64,000 nt of DNA from MPNP01 sp026710155 (GCA_965200885.1 OZ241737.1:62001-126000); one strand, 5' to 3'; counted from the first letter of the stretch, positions 37,224-46,348 are shown. The notes: generated from the letters alone by a model not told the origin. Made by a program: numbers and translations.

Positions 37224-37899
37224 TCAGTTGGCGTTGGCGCAGCCCAAGGTCCTCCGTTGGGCGGTGTTTTGCGCGTCGTTGTTCCAGATGCGCGACCGTC
37301 CGCACAGGCAGTTGCGAATGTCCTGGAAGGTCCGGGGGCTGATCGAGAAGCAGCCGCTTGTGGCGTTGGCCACGAAGCCGGGCTGCCCGCTCTCGTTCGA
37401 CGGCGTGTAGGTGCCACCCGTCATGAAGCAGCGTCTCATCAAGGGGCGTGCCTCGCCAAAGCCGGATGCCGATGTCTCGATCGTAAAGACATAGGGCGTG
37501 TTGGAAGACAAACCAGAAATCGGTAAAAGACCACCGTTTAAATTGGGAGAGCCCGAAGTTATTTGCCCGGCACTAGCAGAAGCGGCTTGAGCATTCGTCC
37601 TGGCGTTCCTGACATGGTATCGAATGGAAAAACTCGTCGGTCCGCCATCCCCTGCCTGCGCCCTGAGTGCGCTATAGAGGTTGCTGTAGGCGGTGGTATT
37701 AAGGCCTACGGAGCTGGCCGTTATACTTGAAACGGATCCGCTTACAGGGTTGTCAGTCTCGCCTGGCCCTGCACAGGCGGGCTGGCCGACCAGCCCCGGG
37801 GCGGTGATGGTCTGTGCCCAGACCGGTCCGGCGAACGCCACGGCCAGAAGGGCGGCGATCAGATTAAAAGTGGGGGGGGGTATTCAACAGTCGTTTCAT
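37224..37899 (-). pseudogene. Exported cysteine-containing protein, out of frame at a C9 tract (candidate phase-variable gene 2)
   Basis: An ATG at 37899 follows AGGAG. After MKRLLNT the coding strand has nine C (37872-37880) and then a stop (TGA after CTT TTA ATC). With ten or seven C the frame runs through a signal peptide (NLIAALLAVAFAGPVWAQ) into the 205-codon frame open from 37841. The end matches gene 1: RCFMTGGTYT, ATSGCFSISPRTFQD, IRNCLCGR, LGCAN, with cysteines at the same places. The middle part (LPISGLSSNTPYVFTIETSASG) looks like a fibronectin type III strand pattern. It needs a different tract length from gene 1, so the two would switch independently. Function unknown. Confidence 0.75.
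37872..37880 (-). repeat. C9 homopolymer in the signal-peptide region of gene 2
   Basis: Nine C on the coding strand, six codons past the start. One base more, or two fewer, restores the frame. It sits at nearly the same codon position as the tract in gene 1, although the flanking codons differ (NT-Pro run versus KY-Pro run). Confidence 0.9.
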
Positions 37900-38059
37900 G
37901 AGTCGGTTCTCCTAATGTATGTTTGCGGATGCCTTTCCATGACATTAACATAGCACGGGAATCCGTGCAAGTCAAGGAAAAAACGGGGAAAGGCCGTGCA
38001 GGCCACCTCCCCTGTGGAACCGTATGCGGACCAGCGTGGATCCGGATGCTTTTCAGGAA

Positions 38060-38084
38060 ATGGGGAAACAGGCATGCAATCCAC
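38060..38084. repeat. 25-bp box shared upstream of both poly-C genes (copy 2)
   Basis: It begins ATGGGGAAACAGGCATG and matches 33760-33784 with three mismatches in 25 bp, in the same orientation and at a similar distance upstream of the start codon. Confidence 0.6.
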
Positions 38085-38251
38085 CAAAAAGGATGTGTGG
38101 ATACGGTAGGTCAAATGGGAAGCCTTCAGCAGGTCCGAAAGGGCAAGGCCGTCCAGTATCAGGGATTCCCCCATTGGTCGTGGGTTCTTGGTATCTGAAG
38201 ATCAAGGATTTCAACCTGAATCAGTTTTCTCCCCTTCCCGGTATCAACCCG

Positions 38252-38795
38252 CTACATCTCCCAGACTCCCAGTCCGGCATGACGGTGCGATTTCTTCCCG
38301 TCGAAATGCATCACTTCCAACTCAACCACGAGATCGGGCGGCGTCCTTGCCTCGAAAGCCTGGACATCTTCCTCATTGCCCTCCCGGTCGACGGCATACC
38401 AGGCCATGGCATAGTCACCGATATAGAAGGCGGCATCGGCCTCAAACCCCACATTAACCGGCTCGTCAGGAACCTTCCAGCGGGTTCCCCGCATCCCCGA
38501 CACGCTTTTGCAAAACCAAACCGGCTTCCTTGACAATTTCATCGGAGGAGAAGCCGAATATCTCATGCAAACTGGATGGCGATATCCAGGTAATAATGCC
38601 CTCCCTGACATCGATCATCATACGCCGTCCCAAGCGGTTCCAGTCAAATTCACGGGCCATCGCCGGGACAAGTTCAGGTGACACCCTGATCCACCAGAAG
38701 TCGGAACCCAGGGAGCCAATTATACCATTTCTCAAAAGTAATGTCTCATGGCAGATTATAAAAAATCTTCGAGGCATCCACCTCAAAAACAACAT
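38252..38795 (-). pseudogene. Broken Uma2-family (PD-(D/E)XK) endonuclease-like gene
   Basis: Two minus-strand frames join near 38505. The first (GRRMMIDVREGIITWISPSS, HEIFG) is the N-terminal half; the second (GTRWKVPDEPVNVGFEADAAFYIGD, then TPPDLVVELEVMHF) carries the catalytic-core pattern of Uma2 proteins, x-EPD-xx-FYI and PPDLVVEVEV. The family is abundant in cyanobacteria and Chloroflexi and often mobile. The C-terminal end (LGVPEVWR) is altered to LGVWEM and a stop, so it is also truncated. More remnants may continue to about 38080. It sits just upstream of poly-C gene 2 and is G+C-rich. Confidence 0.7.
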
Positions 38796-38851
38796 CTTTA
38801 GGTCGCTAATAAAGGTATGTTGATACTGTAGAAGCCAAGCATATTGGAAGA

Positions 38852-38860
38852 ATAATTTGG
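38852..38860. repeat. Left 9-bp target duplication of the MITE
   Basis: ATAATTTGG, identical to 39066-39074 on the far side of the element. Confidence 0.9.
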
Positions 38861-39065
38861 CAGGGCTATCGCACTTGGAATTGGCAAGATGACATTGTTC
38901 GTCTTTTCATTTACATGGACCTGATCGGGATTGGAAAATGGAGGGTTCCACAATCATTTTTTTGAAAATTTTGCATCAAAGGCAATGATTCTGGATCTAA
39001 AACTCCATTGATGGGGGTGTTTGTTACATGAAAAAACATCTCGGATTTCAAGTGCGATAGCCCTG
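38861..39065. mobile_element. 205-bp MITE with 17-bp perfect inverted ends and 9-bp target duplication
   Basis: The left end CAGGGCTATCGCACTTG and the right end CAAGTGCGATAGCCCTG are exact reverse complements. Directly outside lies ATAATTTGG on both sides (38852-38860 and 39066-39074), a perfect 9-bp target-site duplication. The interior is A+T-rich and lacks a transposase. A 9-bp duplication fits IS4-family or IS903-type enzymes; the ends alone do not settle it. The intact duplication implies a fairly recent insertion. Confidence 0.9.
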
Positions 39066-39074
39066 ATAATTTGG
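39066..39074. repeat. Right 9-bp target duplication of the MITE
   Basis: ATAATTTGG, identical to 38852-38860. It lies 47 bp before the phosphotransferase start codon, so the MITE may have changed that gene's promoter. Confidence 0.9.
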
Positions 39075-39120
39075 AAATGCCTATTGATGGTTACTTTTGA
39101 GAAATGGTATTATATCCAGA

Positions 39121-40110
39121 ATGTCCTTTGATTTTCTTGAAGAAACAATTCTTAACTCTGCCCTATCGTTGTGGGACTTACCCACAAAAAGCAAAATCAG
39201 ATTGATCAATGTATCGGAAAACCTAACATACCTGGTAACGGCAAATTGCATTCCACAGTCAATCCTGAGGGTTCACAGACCGGATTATCGTTCTCAACAG
39301 GAAATCGAGAGTGAATTGATGTGGCTGGACCGGATCCAGTCGGGAAACCTGATTGCCACCCCCACAGTATTCAGGGGCAAGGATGGAGCAAGAATTCAGA
39401 ATATCAAATCTCCTAACACTAGCAGAATGGTTAATCTGGTAATGTTTGAATTTGTTGAGGGAAGCAATCCCGAAGCGGATGATGATCAAGCTGAATTATT
39501 TCGCTCTTTGGGTGAAATGGCTGCCATTCTCCACAAGCAGGCTAGACAATGGAAAAAGCCCGGTGATTTTCTTCGTCAACATTGGAATCTTGAGGCCATT
39601 ATCGGGGATAAGCCATTATGGGGAAAATGGCAGGATGCACCAGGGATTACCGGAGAAATTTCCTCAATACTATCCAGAACAGAAAAATACCTTTGCAATA
39701 AAATAATGGCCTTCGGCCAGTCCAACCAGAATTACGGGCTGATCCATGCGGATATGCGGTTAGCCAATATCCTGAGAAACAATGATCACTTGACCCTTAT
39801 CGATTTTGATGATTGCGGATTTGGTTGGTATCTTTATGACTTTGCCGCTTCGGTTTCATTTATGGAGACTCGTGCAGATCTGAAAGAGTTGGAACAAGAG
39901 TGGATGGAGGGGTATCGTGGTATTGAACATCTATCTATAAATGATGAGTGTTTGATTGACAGTTTTGTCATGCTGCGGAGATTGGCATTGCTGGCTTGGG
40001 TGGGGAGTCATATGGATTCAGACGAACCCAAGAAATTGGCTCCGTTTTTTGCCCACGATTCTGCAGAATTGGCTGAGGACTATTTATCAAACCATTGGGT
40101 TAAAAGTTGA
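39121..40110 (+). CDS. Phosphotransferase of the APH/SrkA-like kinase fold
   Basis: A 329-residue protein with the kinase-like fold of aminoglycoside and homoserine kinases. The catalytic loop is HADMRLANIL (H-x-D-x4-N) and the metal-binding motif is LIDFDDCGFGWYLYDFA. The substrate is unknown; likeness to the SrkA/YihE stress kinase and to homoserine kinase II is general. An ATG at 39121 is preferred to a TTG at 39097. The MITE ends 56 bp upstream, within the probable promoter region. Confidence 0.85.
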   Translation: MSFDFLEETILNSALSLWDLPTKSKIRLINVSENLTYLVTANCIPQSILRVHRPDYRSQQEIESELMWLDRIQSGNLIATPTVFRGKDGARIQNIKSPNTSRMVNLVMFEFVEGSNPEADDDQAELFRSLGEMAAILHKQARQWKKPGDFLRQHWNLEAIIGDKPLWGKWQDAPGITGEISSILSRTEKYLCNKIMAFGQSNQNYGLIHADMRLANILRNNDHLTLIDFDDCGFGWYLYDFAASVSFMETRADLKELEQEWMEGYRGIEHLSINDECLIDSFVMLRRLALLAWVGSHMDSDEPKKLAPFFAHDSAELAEDYLSNHWVKS

Positions 40111-40351
40111 GTTTATTGCAACTTTCTTGCAATATCGGTTGGGAATTTAACATCACCCTATCTTTGTTCCTATGATAGCATTACCGAAAAAATGGGGATT
40201 CCGAGGTGGGCAATAATTTAGTTTGAGGTGAATGGAAGGAATATTCCTGACCATTGGGGTTCCAGTGATTACAACTCAATTGTTTGGAGAATTTGGTAGT
40301 TGGTCTTGTATTTCTGAAAAAGATGTTTTTTGTTCTTAATCTTCATCCGGT

Positions 40352-41920
40352 TCATGCATATCGCAAAGGTCTCGGACCTGGTTCAATAGCCTCCAGCATT
40401 GTTTGATTAAGCCTGAACATCAATTCCGATTTCAACAATTTGCAATCAGATTCATCCCAAAGATTTGTTGTTTCATTGAAGTCATTATTCAAATCATATA
40501 ACTCTCCGGTATCAAGTCCCTTGTAGATTGTCAACCGATGGGAATCGGTAATCAAATTTCGAATGTTTGGTCTACCTGGCAAACCGGGATATATCTTGTT
40601 TTCTTCATGTTCAATCAATACCGAATTTCTAACAGTTACCTCTGAATGGATTTGTGGCATGAAAGATAGTCCCTGCATACCGAAAAAGGGTAATATCCTA
40701 CAACGATCCAGTATACTGGATCCAATATCCATGGAAGCAGCAAGACCTTCAATCAGTTTTGGAACTTGTTGTCGCGGCTCAACCCAAATAAACGGTACCT
40801 TGTTAACTGATACATGAGGAAATGGGCCCTTCAGCAACAAGGAAAACGATCCCATGTAATCGCCGTGATCAGAGTTGAATATAATGATTGTATCATCTGA
40901 TTGCCCTGTCTCATCAAGCAAATCCAGTATATCACCTATTGCCTCGTCAATCATGGTGATCATGCCGGCAGTCAGAGCCATTGCTTCCCTGATCTGGCGA
41001 TGTGGTGACATAAATGCCTGTTGTGGATTTTCCGGATGTATTCCCTGATCCATCAACCGTTTCCAGCAACGAAGTTGAATTGGAGGGTTTTGATGAGCCT
41101 CATAAGGTAAATCAACCTCGAAATCGCTAGGGTCATACATGTCCCAGTACTTGCCAGGTGGTGTAAATGGATGGTGTGGATCAGGAAAGGAAACAAAGGC
41201 AAAAAATGGGTCCGTGCTATCCTTTCGACCGTTCAGATATTTTTTTGCTTCCTCCCGTATATAGGATGTTGGATATAGTTCTTCGGGAATACGAGTTCGA
41301 AAAGCCTGCGGGTTTTCAAAATCGTGGGAATACTGACTGGCTCTATCCCGAATTTCGAACCAGTCATCGGTTTGTTTTTTCAACCATTGAAGATAATGAC
41401 CACCGCAAGTATCCCCGTGATTGGTAACCATTCGAACATGATCAAACCCGTAATAAGGCGTCGGCACTTCGTAAAATTGGTCACCCTCATAGGTCTCAGG
41501 ATGTTCCATGTCATAGGTTGAACCATTGGGTTTCAAGGCTTCTGGAAAATTATGGTTGATTTCATTGGTACGGCCTTCTGGTCCAACCGGTCTGTCGGTA
41601 AAGGGCTGCAGGTGACTCTTACCTATTGAAGCGGTGTGATAACCGGCATCTCTAAGCAAATCCACAAAAGTGATCGCCGATTCGGTCAGTGGCAGTCCAT
41701 TATGTCTCAATCCGTTGACCGAGGGATATCTTCCGGTAAAAATCGCTGCACGATTGGGCATGCAGACAGGCGTTGTTACATAGAAATTGGTAAACCTTGA
41801 ACCCCTGTTGGCAAGACTGTCAATATTTGGTGTTTTAACCACGGGATGACCAGAACATCCCAACCAGTCGGCCCGATGCTGATCCGTCATGAAGTAGATA
41901 ATATTGGGCTGCTTGGTCAT
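40352..41920 (-). CDS. Type I sulfatase
   Basis: A 522-residue sulfatase-family hydrolase. The N-terminus IIYFMTDQHRADWLGCSG supplies metal-binding Asp residues, and the formylglycine motif is C53 in VCMPNRAAIFTGRYP (C-x-P-x-R). IFNSDHGDYMGSF completes the active site. No signal peptide is seen, so a cytoplasmic enzyme is implied. The ATG overlaps the stop of the TRAP permease gene (ATGA), so the sulfatase is translationally coupled to the transporter; the likely substrate is a small organosulfate taken up by it. Choline-sulfatase-like enzymes are one possibility. Confidence 0.92.
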   Translation of the reverse strand: MTKQPNIIYFMTDQHRADWLGCSGHPVVKTPNIDSLANRGSRFTNFYVTTPVCMPNRAAIFTGRYPSVNGLRHNGLPLTESAITFVDLLRDAGYHTASIGKSHLQPFTDRPVGPEGRTNEINHNFPEALKPNGSTYDMEHPETYEGDQFYEVPTPYYGFDHVRMVTNHGDTCGGHYLQWLKKQTDDWFEIRDRASQYSHDFENPQAFRTRIPEELYPTSYIREEAKKYLNGRKDSTDPFFAFVSFPDPHHPFTPPGKYWDMYDPSDFEVDLPYEAHQNPPIQLRCWKRLMDQGIHPENPQQAFMSPHRQIREAMALTAGMITMIDEAIGDILDLLDETGQSDDTIIIFNSDHGDYMGSFSLLLKGPFPHVSVNKVPFIWVEPRQQVPKLIEGLAASMDIGSSILDRCRILPFFGMQGLSFMPQIHSEVTVRNSVLIEHEENKIYPGLPGRPNIRNLITDSHRLTIYKGLDTGELYDLNNDFNETTNLWDESDCKLLKSELMFRLNQTMLEAIEPGPRPLRYA

Positions 41921-43848
41921 GTGGTTCTTTGGAGACGTGCATGAATGAAATGATGAGCGATAACAAGTCCTGCGGAGACAATGAGTGCTGAACCACTGAC
42001 CAGGATGTCTGGGTGGATAAGTGCCAGTCCGGCAATGATTCGTAATACCGCCTCCCAAATTTGTATCCTGCTGTGGTCAAATCTACTCGTTGCCGTAGCC
42101 AGCATGTAAATCAGTGCGCCAAGTCGAACGATTAGGTAGAGGAAGGCAGATAGACTCCATTCTCCACCGGCCTCTGGCACAATAAGCATGACCGGATTGA
42201 AGGCAAAGAGGAAAGGCACCGCAAAAATGACTATACCAATACGAGTGGCCTGAACTGCCGTTCCAATAGGACCTCCACCCGAGATGGATGCCGCTGCAAA
42301 TGCCGCCATCGCCACAGGAGGAGTGATGGCTGAAGCTACTCCAAAATAAAATACAAAGAAGTGTGCAGTCAGGTCACTGAGCCCTAGACTGGTCAAGGAA
42401 GGCCCCAGAATAATGACAATTGTCAGATAGGCTGGAAGTGTGGGCATGCCCATCCCGAGAACCAAGGCCGCCAGGCTGGCAAAAATCAGGGCGATCAGCA
42501 GATTATTGACTGCACTGCTGTTGATGACCTTCGCAAATTCCAAGGGCAGTCCGGTGGCACCCAGCACCGCAATGATAATTCCAACAGTACTTATAGCCAT
42601 CAATAACCGACCGAAAGTAATACCCCCCTTGGCAAAGCTTTTGACTACTTTCATGGGTTGCTTCCGCATTTCCGGATTCAAAAAACTCAACATCAAAAGA
42701 CAGGTCAGTGCTATCATGGCAGAGCCGGCTGCCGAAAAACCTGCTATCAAGGCAATTACCACAATCGAAATCGGCACAACGACCAGAATCAGGTTAATCC
42801 AATCCTGCATCTTAATGGGTTCGATTTTCTCATCCTTCCTGGTTTTGACACCTAGGGAACGGGATTCGAAAATAACCGTTGTAAACAGGGATGCATAATA
42901 GGCAAGTGCAGGTACAATAGCGGCAATAATGATGACCAGATAATCCACGGATATAAAATCTGCCATCACCAATGCTGCCGCCCCCATGATTGGAGGCATG
43001 ATTTGGCCACCGGTAGATGCAGTTGCCTCAACCCCTCCGGCAAAGGCAGGACGAAACCCCCGCCTTTTTATCATTGGTATGGTTATGACACCAGTACCAA
43101 CCACATTGGATACTGCCGAACCTGAAATCGTACCAAAAAGTGATGATGCCAATATTGCGGCATGTGCTGGTCCTCCCCTAAAGCGACTCATTGCATGTAC
43201 ACTCAGCTTTATCATTGATCCTCCGCCACCAGTTCCCTCAAGTACGGCACCCATGATAATAAATGGAAAAACCGTATTGATCAGAATGGCAAGAATATTG
43301 CCCATCACACCATCACCGGTGTTGTACCATAGCTCGGCAGGTGTATCCTGGGTGAAATCCATGCCAGCGTGACCAAAAATACCCGGTAAATGTTCGCCGA
43401 AAAAGAAGTAGAGCATGGCCAAACCACCTACTGTCGCTAGTGGAATGCCCCATATTCGCCAGCAGAAATATAGAATGATGACACAGGCAATAATGGTCAT
43501 CCATGCATGGAATTCGTCAAAGAAAAAGAGCCCAATCTCTTCCACTACGGTAACCTCTACGTTGAAAGACCATAAGGCATAGAATCCGACAATTACCAGA
43601 AGGGCATTAAGGCATGTAATAACAATATCCGAAGGCCGGCGGGTGAACCGAGAAACGAAAAGAAAGGAAATGCCCAATCCTGCGGCAAGCACGGTTGGAT
43701 GCAGGTCTACGGCACGAATAACGCCTATTGAAGGTAGCCATTTGAAATCAGGTACAGCATTAAGATACCCGAGTAAAGCAAAGATAAAACCAATGATCAG
43801 CAGGACAGGTTGCTTCAATGAAAGAGAATGATCATGTGCTGAAGTCAA
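41917..43848 (-). CDS. TRAP transporter fused permease (4TM/12TM)
   Basis: A 643-residue membrane protein in which the small (DctQ-like) and large (DctM-like) TRAP subunits are fused, the form that goes with TAXI-type binding proteins. GTISGSAVSNVVGTGVITIPM, EATASTGGQIMPPIMGAAALVMAD and VLGMGMPTLPAYLTIVIILG are the classical DctM signatures. It uses an ion gradient to import small organic solutes. The TAXI binding protein lies 58 bp upstream and the sulfatase overlaps downstream. Confidence 0.95.
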   Translation of the reverse strand: MTSAHDHSLSLKQPVLLIIGFIFALLGYLNAVPDFKWLPSIGVIRAVDLHPTVLAAGLGISFLFVSRFTRRPSDIVITCLNALLVIVGFYALWSFNVEVTVVEEIGLFFFDEFHAWMTIIACVIILYFCWRIWGIPLATVGGLAMLYFFFGEHLPGIFGHAGMDFTQDTPAELWYNTGDGVMGNILAILINTVFPFIIMGAVLEGTGGGGSMIKLSVHAMSRFRGGPAHAAILASSLFGTISGSAVSNVVGTGVITIPMIKRRGFRPAFAGGVEATASTGGQIMPPIMGAAALVMADFISVDYLVIIIAAIVPALAYYASLFTTVIFESRSLGVKTRKDEKIEPIKMQDWINLILVVVPISIVVIALIAGFSAAGSAMIALTCLLMLSFLNPEMRKQPMKVVKSFAKGGITFGRLLMAISTVGIIIAVLGATGLPLEFAKVINSSAVNNLLIALIFASLAALVLGMGMPTLPAYLTIVIILGPSLTSLGLSDLTAHFFVFYFGVASAITPPVAMAAFAAASISGGGPIGTAVQATRIGIVIFAVPFLFAFNPVMLIVPEAGGEWSLSAFLYLIVRLGALIYMLATATSRFDHSRIQIWEAVLRIIAGLALIHPDILVSGSALIVSAGLVIAHHFIHARLQRTT

Positions 43849-43906
43849 CTTGCCTGCTACCCTTGTTCGATTTCAATGTAATGAAGGAGTGCCCTTTGAT
43901 CCTTTA

Positions 43907-44914
43907 TTATTGAGATGCATGCAAACCTTCGGGAATTGCAACACCAACTTCCTCATAATAGCGAATTGCCCCGGGATGCAGGGGTGCACCCAGTGATACA
44001 AAAGCATTTTCCAGGGTCAGGGGTGTTAATCCGGCATTGACAGAGTGTGCATCATCAAGGTTTTCAAACATTGCCTTGGTGAGTTCATAGGCAATATCAT
44101 CACTCATGTCCTTATGTACACTTACGAACATGACATAGGCAGAAGCAAGCAAATCCTGATCATTATTGACCTGATTTGAGTATGTTCCTGAAGGAAGTAC
44201 ATCGGCCGCATACCCGGGTGTGCTGAGATATTTTTCCCAGGCAGCAGTACCAATTATATCATTGGGAATACCCAGGATACGAAACTTCTTGGCCGAGCCG
44301 AATTGATCAACCGCTGCCGAACCCATCGTGCCTGAGCGCATGAATACGTCAAATTTGCCATCTTCAAAAGCCTGATTCGCTGCACCCCAAGCCAATTTGA
44401 TGGCTTCATAGTCCTCGTTTGCCTCCATCCCGGTTATGGTTTTAATCAATCCAATTGTCTGGGCCGAGAAGGAACCCGCTGGAGGACCCACGAAAACCCT
44501 TTTGCCTCGAATATCATCCCAAGTATTTATACCACTGTCTTCGGCCGTAATTACGTGGACATGACCACCAAGAAATGCAAACAGTGAACGGACATTCTTC
44601 GAGGCTTCAATTGCCTCTTCTCCCAGTTGCTTGTAGGGACCGACACCCTTTTCCATACGGGCAAAAGCTCCGGCCGGAGTACTAGCAAGGTCAATCGCAC
44701 CAGTTGCAACCTTAAGTGCTGAACGTGTTAGTGTTTGATCAACATTTACCCTGATTTCGTGCTGATCGGCTGCATACTTTGAAAGAAGTTGCGGTACCAA
44801 GGCACTTAAGCCGGCGGCTGAACCTCCTTCAGCTTTCAATGTTTCTGCCGAGGTTGGCATGGTGGAAATCAGGGCAAAAAATACCCCGGCCAAAATGGCA
44901 ATGAACTTTTTCAT
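43907..44914 (-). CDS. TAXI-family TRAP solute-binding protein
   Basis: A periplasmic binding protein of about 335 residues with a Sec signal (MKKFIAILAGVFFALISTMPTSAET). The TAXI motif region appears as GGSAAGLSALVPQLL and ASTPAGAFARMEKG. VFVGPPAGSFSAQTIGLIKTITG and HVITAEDSGINTWDDIRGK are typical. The ATG at 44914 follows GGGAGAAACCAA. It is the first gene of the TAXI-TRAP-sulfatase operon and faces a divergent LysR regulator. Confidence 0.93.
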   Translation of the reverse strand: MKKFIAILAGVFFALISTMPTSAETLKAEGGSAAGLSALVPQLLSKYAADQHEIRVNVDQTLTRSALKVATGAIDLASTPAGAFARMEKGVGPYKQLGEEAIEASKNVRSLFAFLGGHVHVITAEDSGINTWDDIRGKRVFVGPPAGSFSAQTIGLIKTITGMEANEDYEAIKLAWGAANQAFEDGKFDVFMRSGTMGSAAVDQFGSAKKFRILGIPNDIIGTAAWEKYLSTPGYAADVLPSGTYSNQVNNDQDLLASAYVMFVSVHKDMSDDIAYELTKAMFENLDDAHSVNAGLTPLTLENAFVSLGAPLHPGAIRYYEEVGVAIPEGLHASQ

Positions 44915-45022
44915 TTGGTTTCTCCCCGTTTGGATCGTAAATCTGGTCACTTTTTCATATCTTCATCCATATGTAAAATTATTTTATTGACTTTTCCATA
45001 CATTTACGCATACCTCAAAACT

Positions 45023-45946
45023 ATGCTTGATCCCAAACATCTTTACTGGCTTTCCGAGATCGTTGATCTGGGATCATTCAGCCATGCAGCACAGAAACTC
45101 AATGTCACCCAACCGACTCTCAGCCGGGCAGTTCAGGTAATTGAATCGCAGGTCGGGAGCCGTGTGCTTGAGCGGAAACGTTATGGGGTAAGGCCCATTG
45201 GAATAGGTTTGCGCCTAGCAGAAGCGGGCCGCAATATTGCAGCTTTTCGTGTTGATGCGGAAAATGCCGTTGATCTTTGGCGCACTGGTCTGCACCGGGA
45301 AGTGCGCTTGGGGGTTGGGCCAATGCTTGCCGCATCCTTCATGGGTGGATTTTTTTCATGTATGCTCAAAGAAAAAACCAAATACGCCATGCGGGTGGTT
45401 TCAGCCACTGCCTCGTGGTTAATCGATCAATTGAACGAGGGTAATCTGGACATCGTACTTGCTCCCGAGCAAATCAATCATTTTCAGGATGATCTTGTCC
45501 AGCACAAGATTTTTGAGGATCAATTGGCAATTTTTGCCGGACCTGAAAACAATATCGGCAAGTCAGGTGAAAAGGTTTTACCCTTAGAACTGCAAGGTCA
45601 GGAATGGATCGCCATCGGTGCCTTGTCTGGCATCTTTGGATCTAGCAAGGAAATCTTTGCCAACATAGGTTTGAAAGGCATTACTGCAAAAATCAACTTC
45701 ACAGGAGATATCCTGATGGCCTCCGAAATCCTTCAGCGAACCAAAACCCTGTGCATAATGCCTCAAAAACTTGGTCAACTATCCCCCATTTTGAAAAATA
45801 CACATCTGGTCAGGGTAAGCATGGAACTACCAAGACGGGACATCGTAATATGGTGCAGGAGGAATGACCAATTCCGTCCAGAAATACAATATTTTCACAA
45901 CAGGCTGCAATCGTATCTCGCTGCTGAAATAACGGATTTTTCCTAG
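45023..45946 (+). CDS. LysR-type transcriptional regulator
   Basis: A 307-residue LTTR. The helix-turn-helix reads LSEIVDLGSFSHAAQKLNVTQPTLSRAVQVIE, and the effector domain follows from about residue 90. ATG 45023 (MLDPKHLYWLSEI) matches the family N-terminus; the longer frame from 44915 is unlikely. It is divergent from the TAXI-TRAP-sulfatase operon with a 108-bp gap, the classic arrangement for an activator of that operon. A T-rich dyad, ATGTAAA ... TTTACGCAT, in the gap (about 44970-45012) could be its site. Confidence 0.93.
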   Translation: MLDPKHLYWLSEIVDLGSFSHAAQKLNVTQPTLSRAVQVIESQVGSRVLERKRYGVRPIGIGLRLAEAGRNIAAFRVDAENAVDLWRTGLHREVRLGVGPMLAASFMGGFFSCMLKEKTKYAMRVVSATASWLIDQLNEGNLDIVLAPEQINHFQDDLVQHKIFEDQLAIFAGPENNIGKSGEKVLPLELQGQEWIAIGALSGIFGSSKEIFANIGLKGITAKINFTGDILMASEILQRTKTLCIMPQKLGQLSPILKNTHLVRVSMELPRRDIVIWCRRNDQFRPEIQYFHNRLQSYLAAEITDFS

Positions 45947-45982
45947 CTGTTGAAAGCAGTTTTCATGTTCATTAAGGCGAAA

Positions 45983-46348
45983 TTATTCAATACCATCTTC
46001 TGATATACCATTTTCATCAACAACCTCACCTTCTTGATTCAGGGGAGGTCCATAATTGTTTGAACCATCCTCCGAATCGGCAAGAAGCAGGATAATCAAT
46101 ATTATCCAACCAATCAGTGGTATAAGCAAAATCAATTGCCACCATCCACTTTTTCCGGTGTCGTGAAGTCTACGACTTCCCGCAGCCAACTGGGGAATTA
46201 TAAAAATGAGACCTATTCCGGTTTCATTGCCAATTGCTGCCAGGACAAATGAAAACAAGGCAAACCACCAATACTCTCTTTTCGAGGCTCGTCCAGAGAA
46301 GGTAAAATAATTTACAAAGCAAACCTCAATTGATTTCAGGAAACTCAT
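45983..46348 (-). CDS. DUF805 family inner-membrane protein
   Basis: A 121-residue protein. The N-terminal NYFTFSGRASKREYWWFALF and the central AAGSRRLHDTGKSGWWQLI are the defining segments of DUF805, and about four hydrophobic stretches are visible. The acidic tail (GEVVDENGISEDGIE) is cytoplasmic by charge. Function of the family is unknown. It is divergent from the rhomboid gene. Confidence 0.92.
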   Translation of the reverse strand: MSFLKSIEVCFVNYFTFSGRASKREYWWFALFSFVLAAIGNETGIGLIFIIPQLAAGSRRLHDTGKSGWWQLILLIPLIGWIILIILLLADSEDGSNNYGPPLNQEGEVVDENGISEDGIE

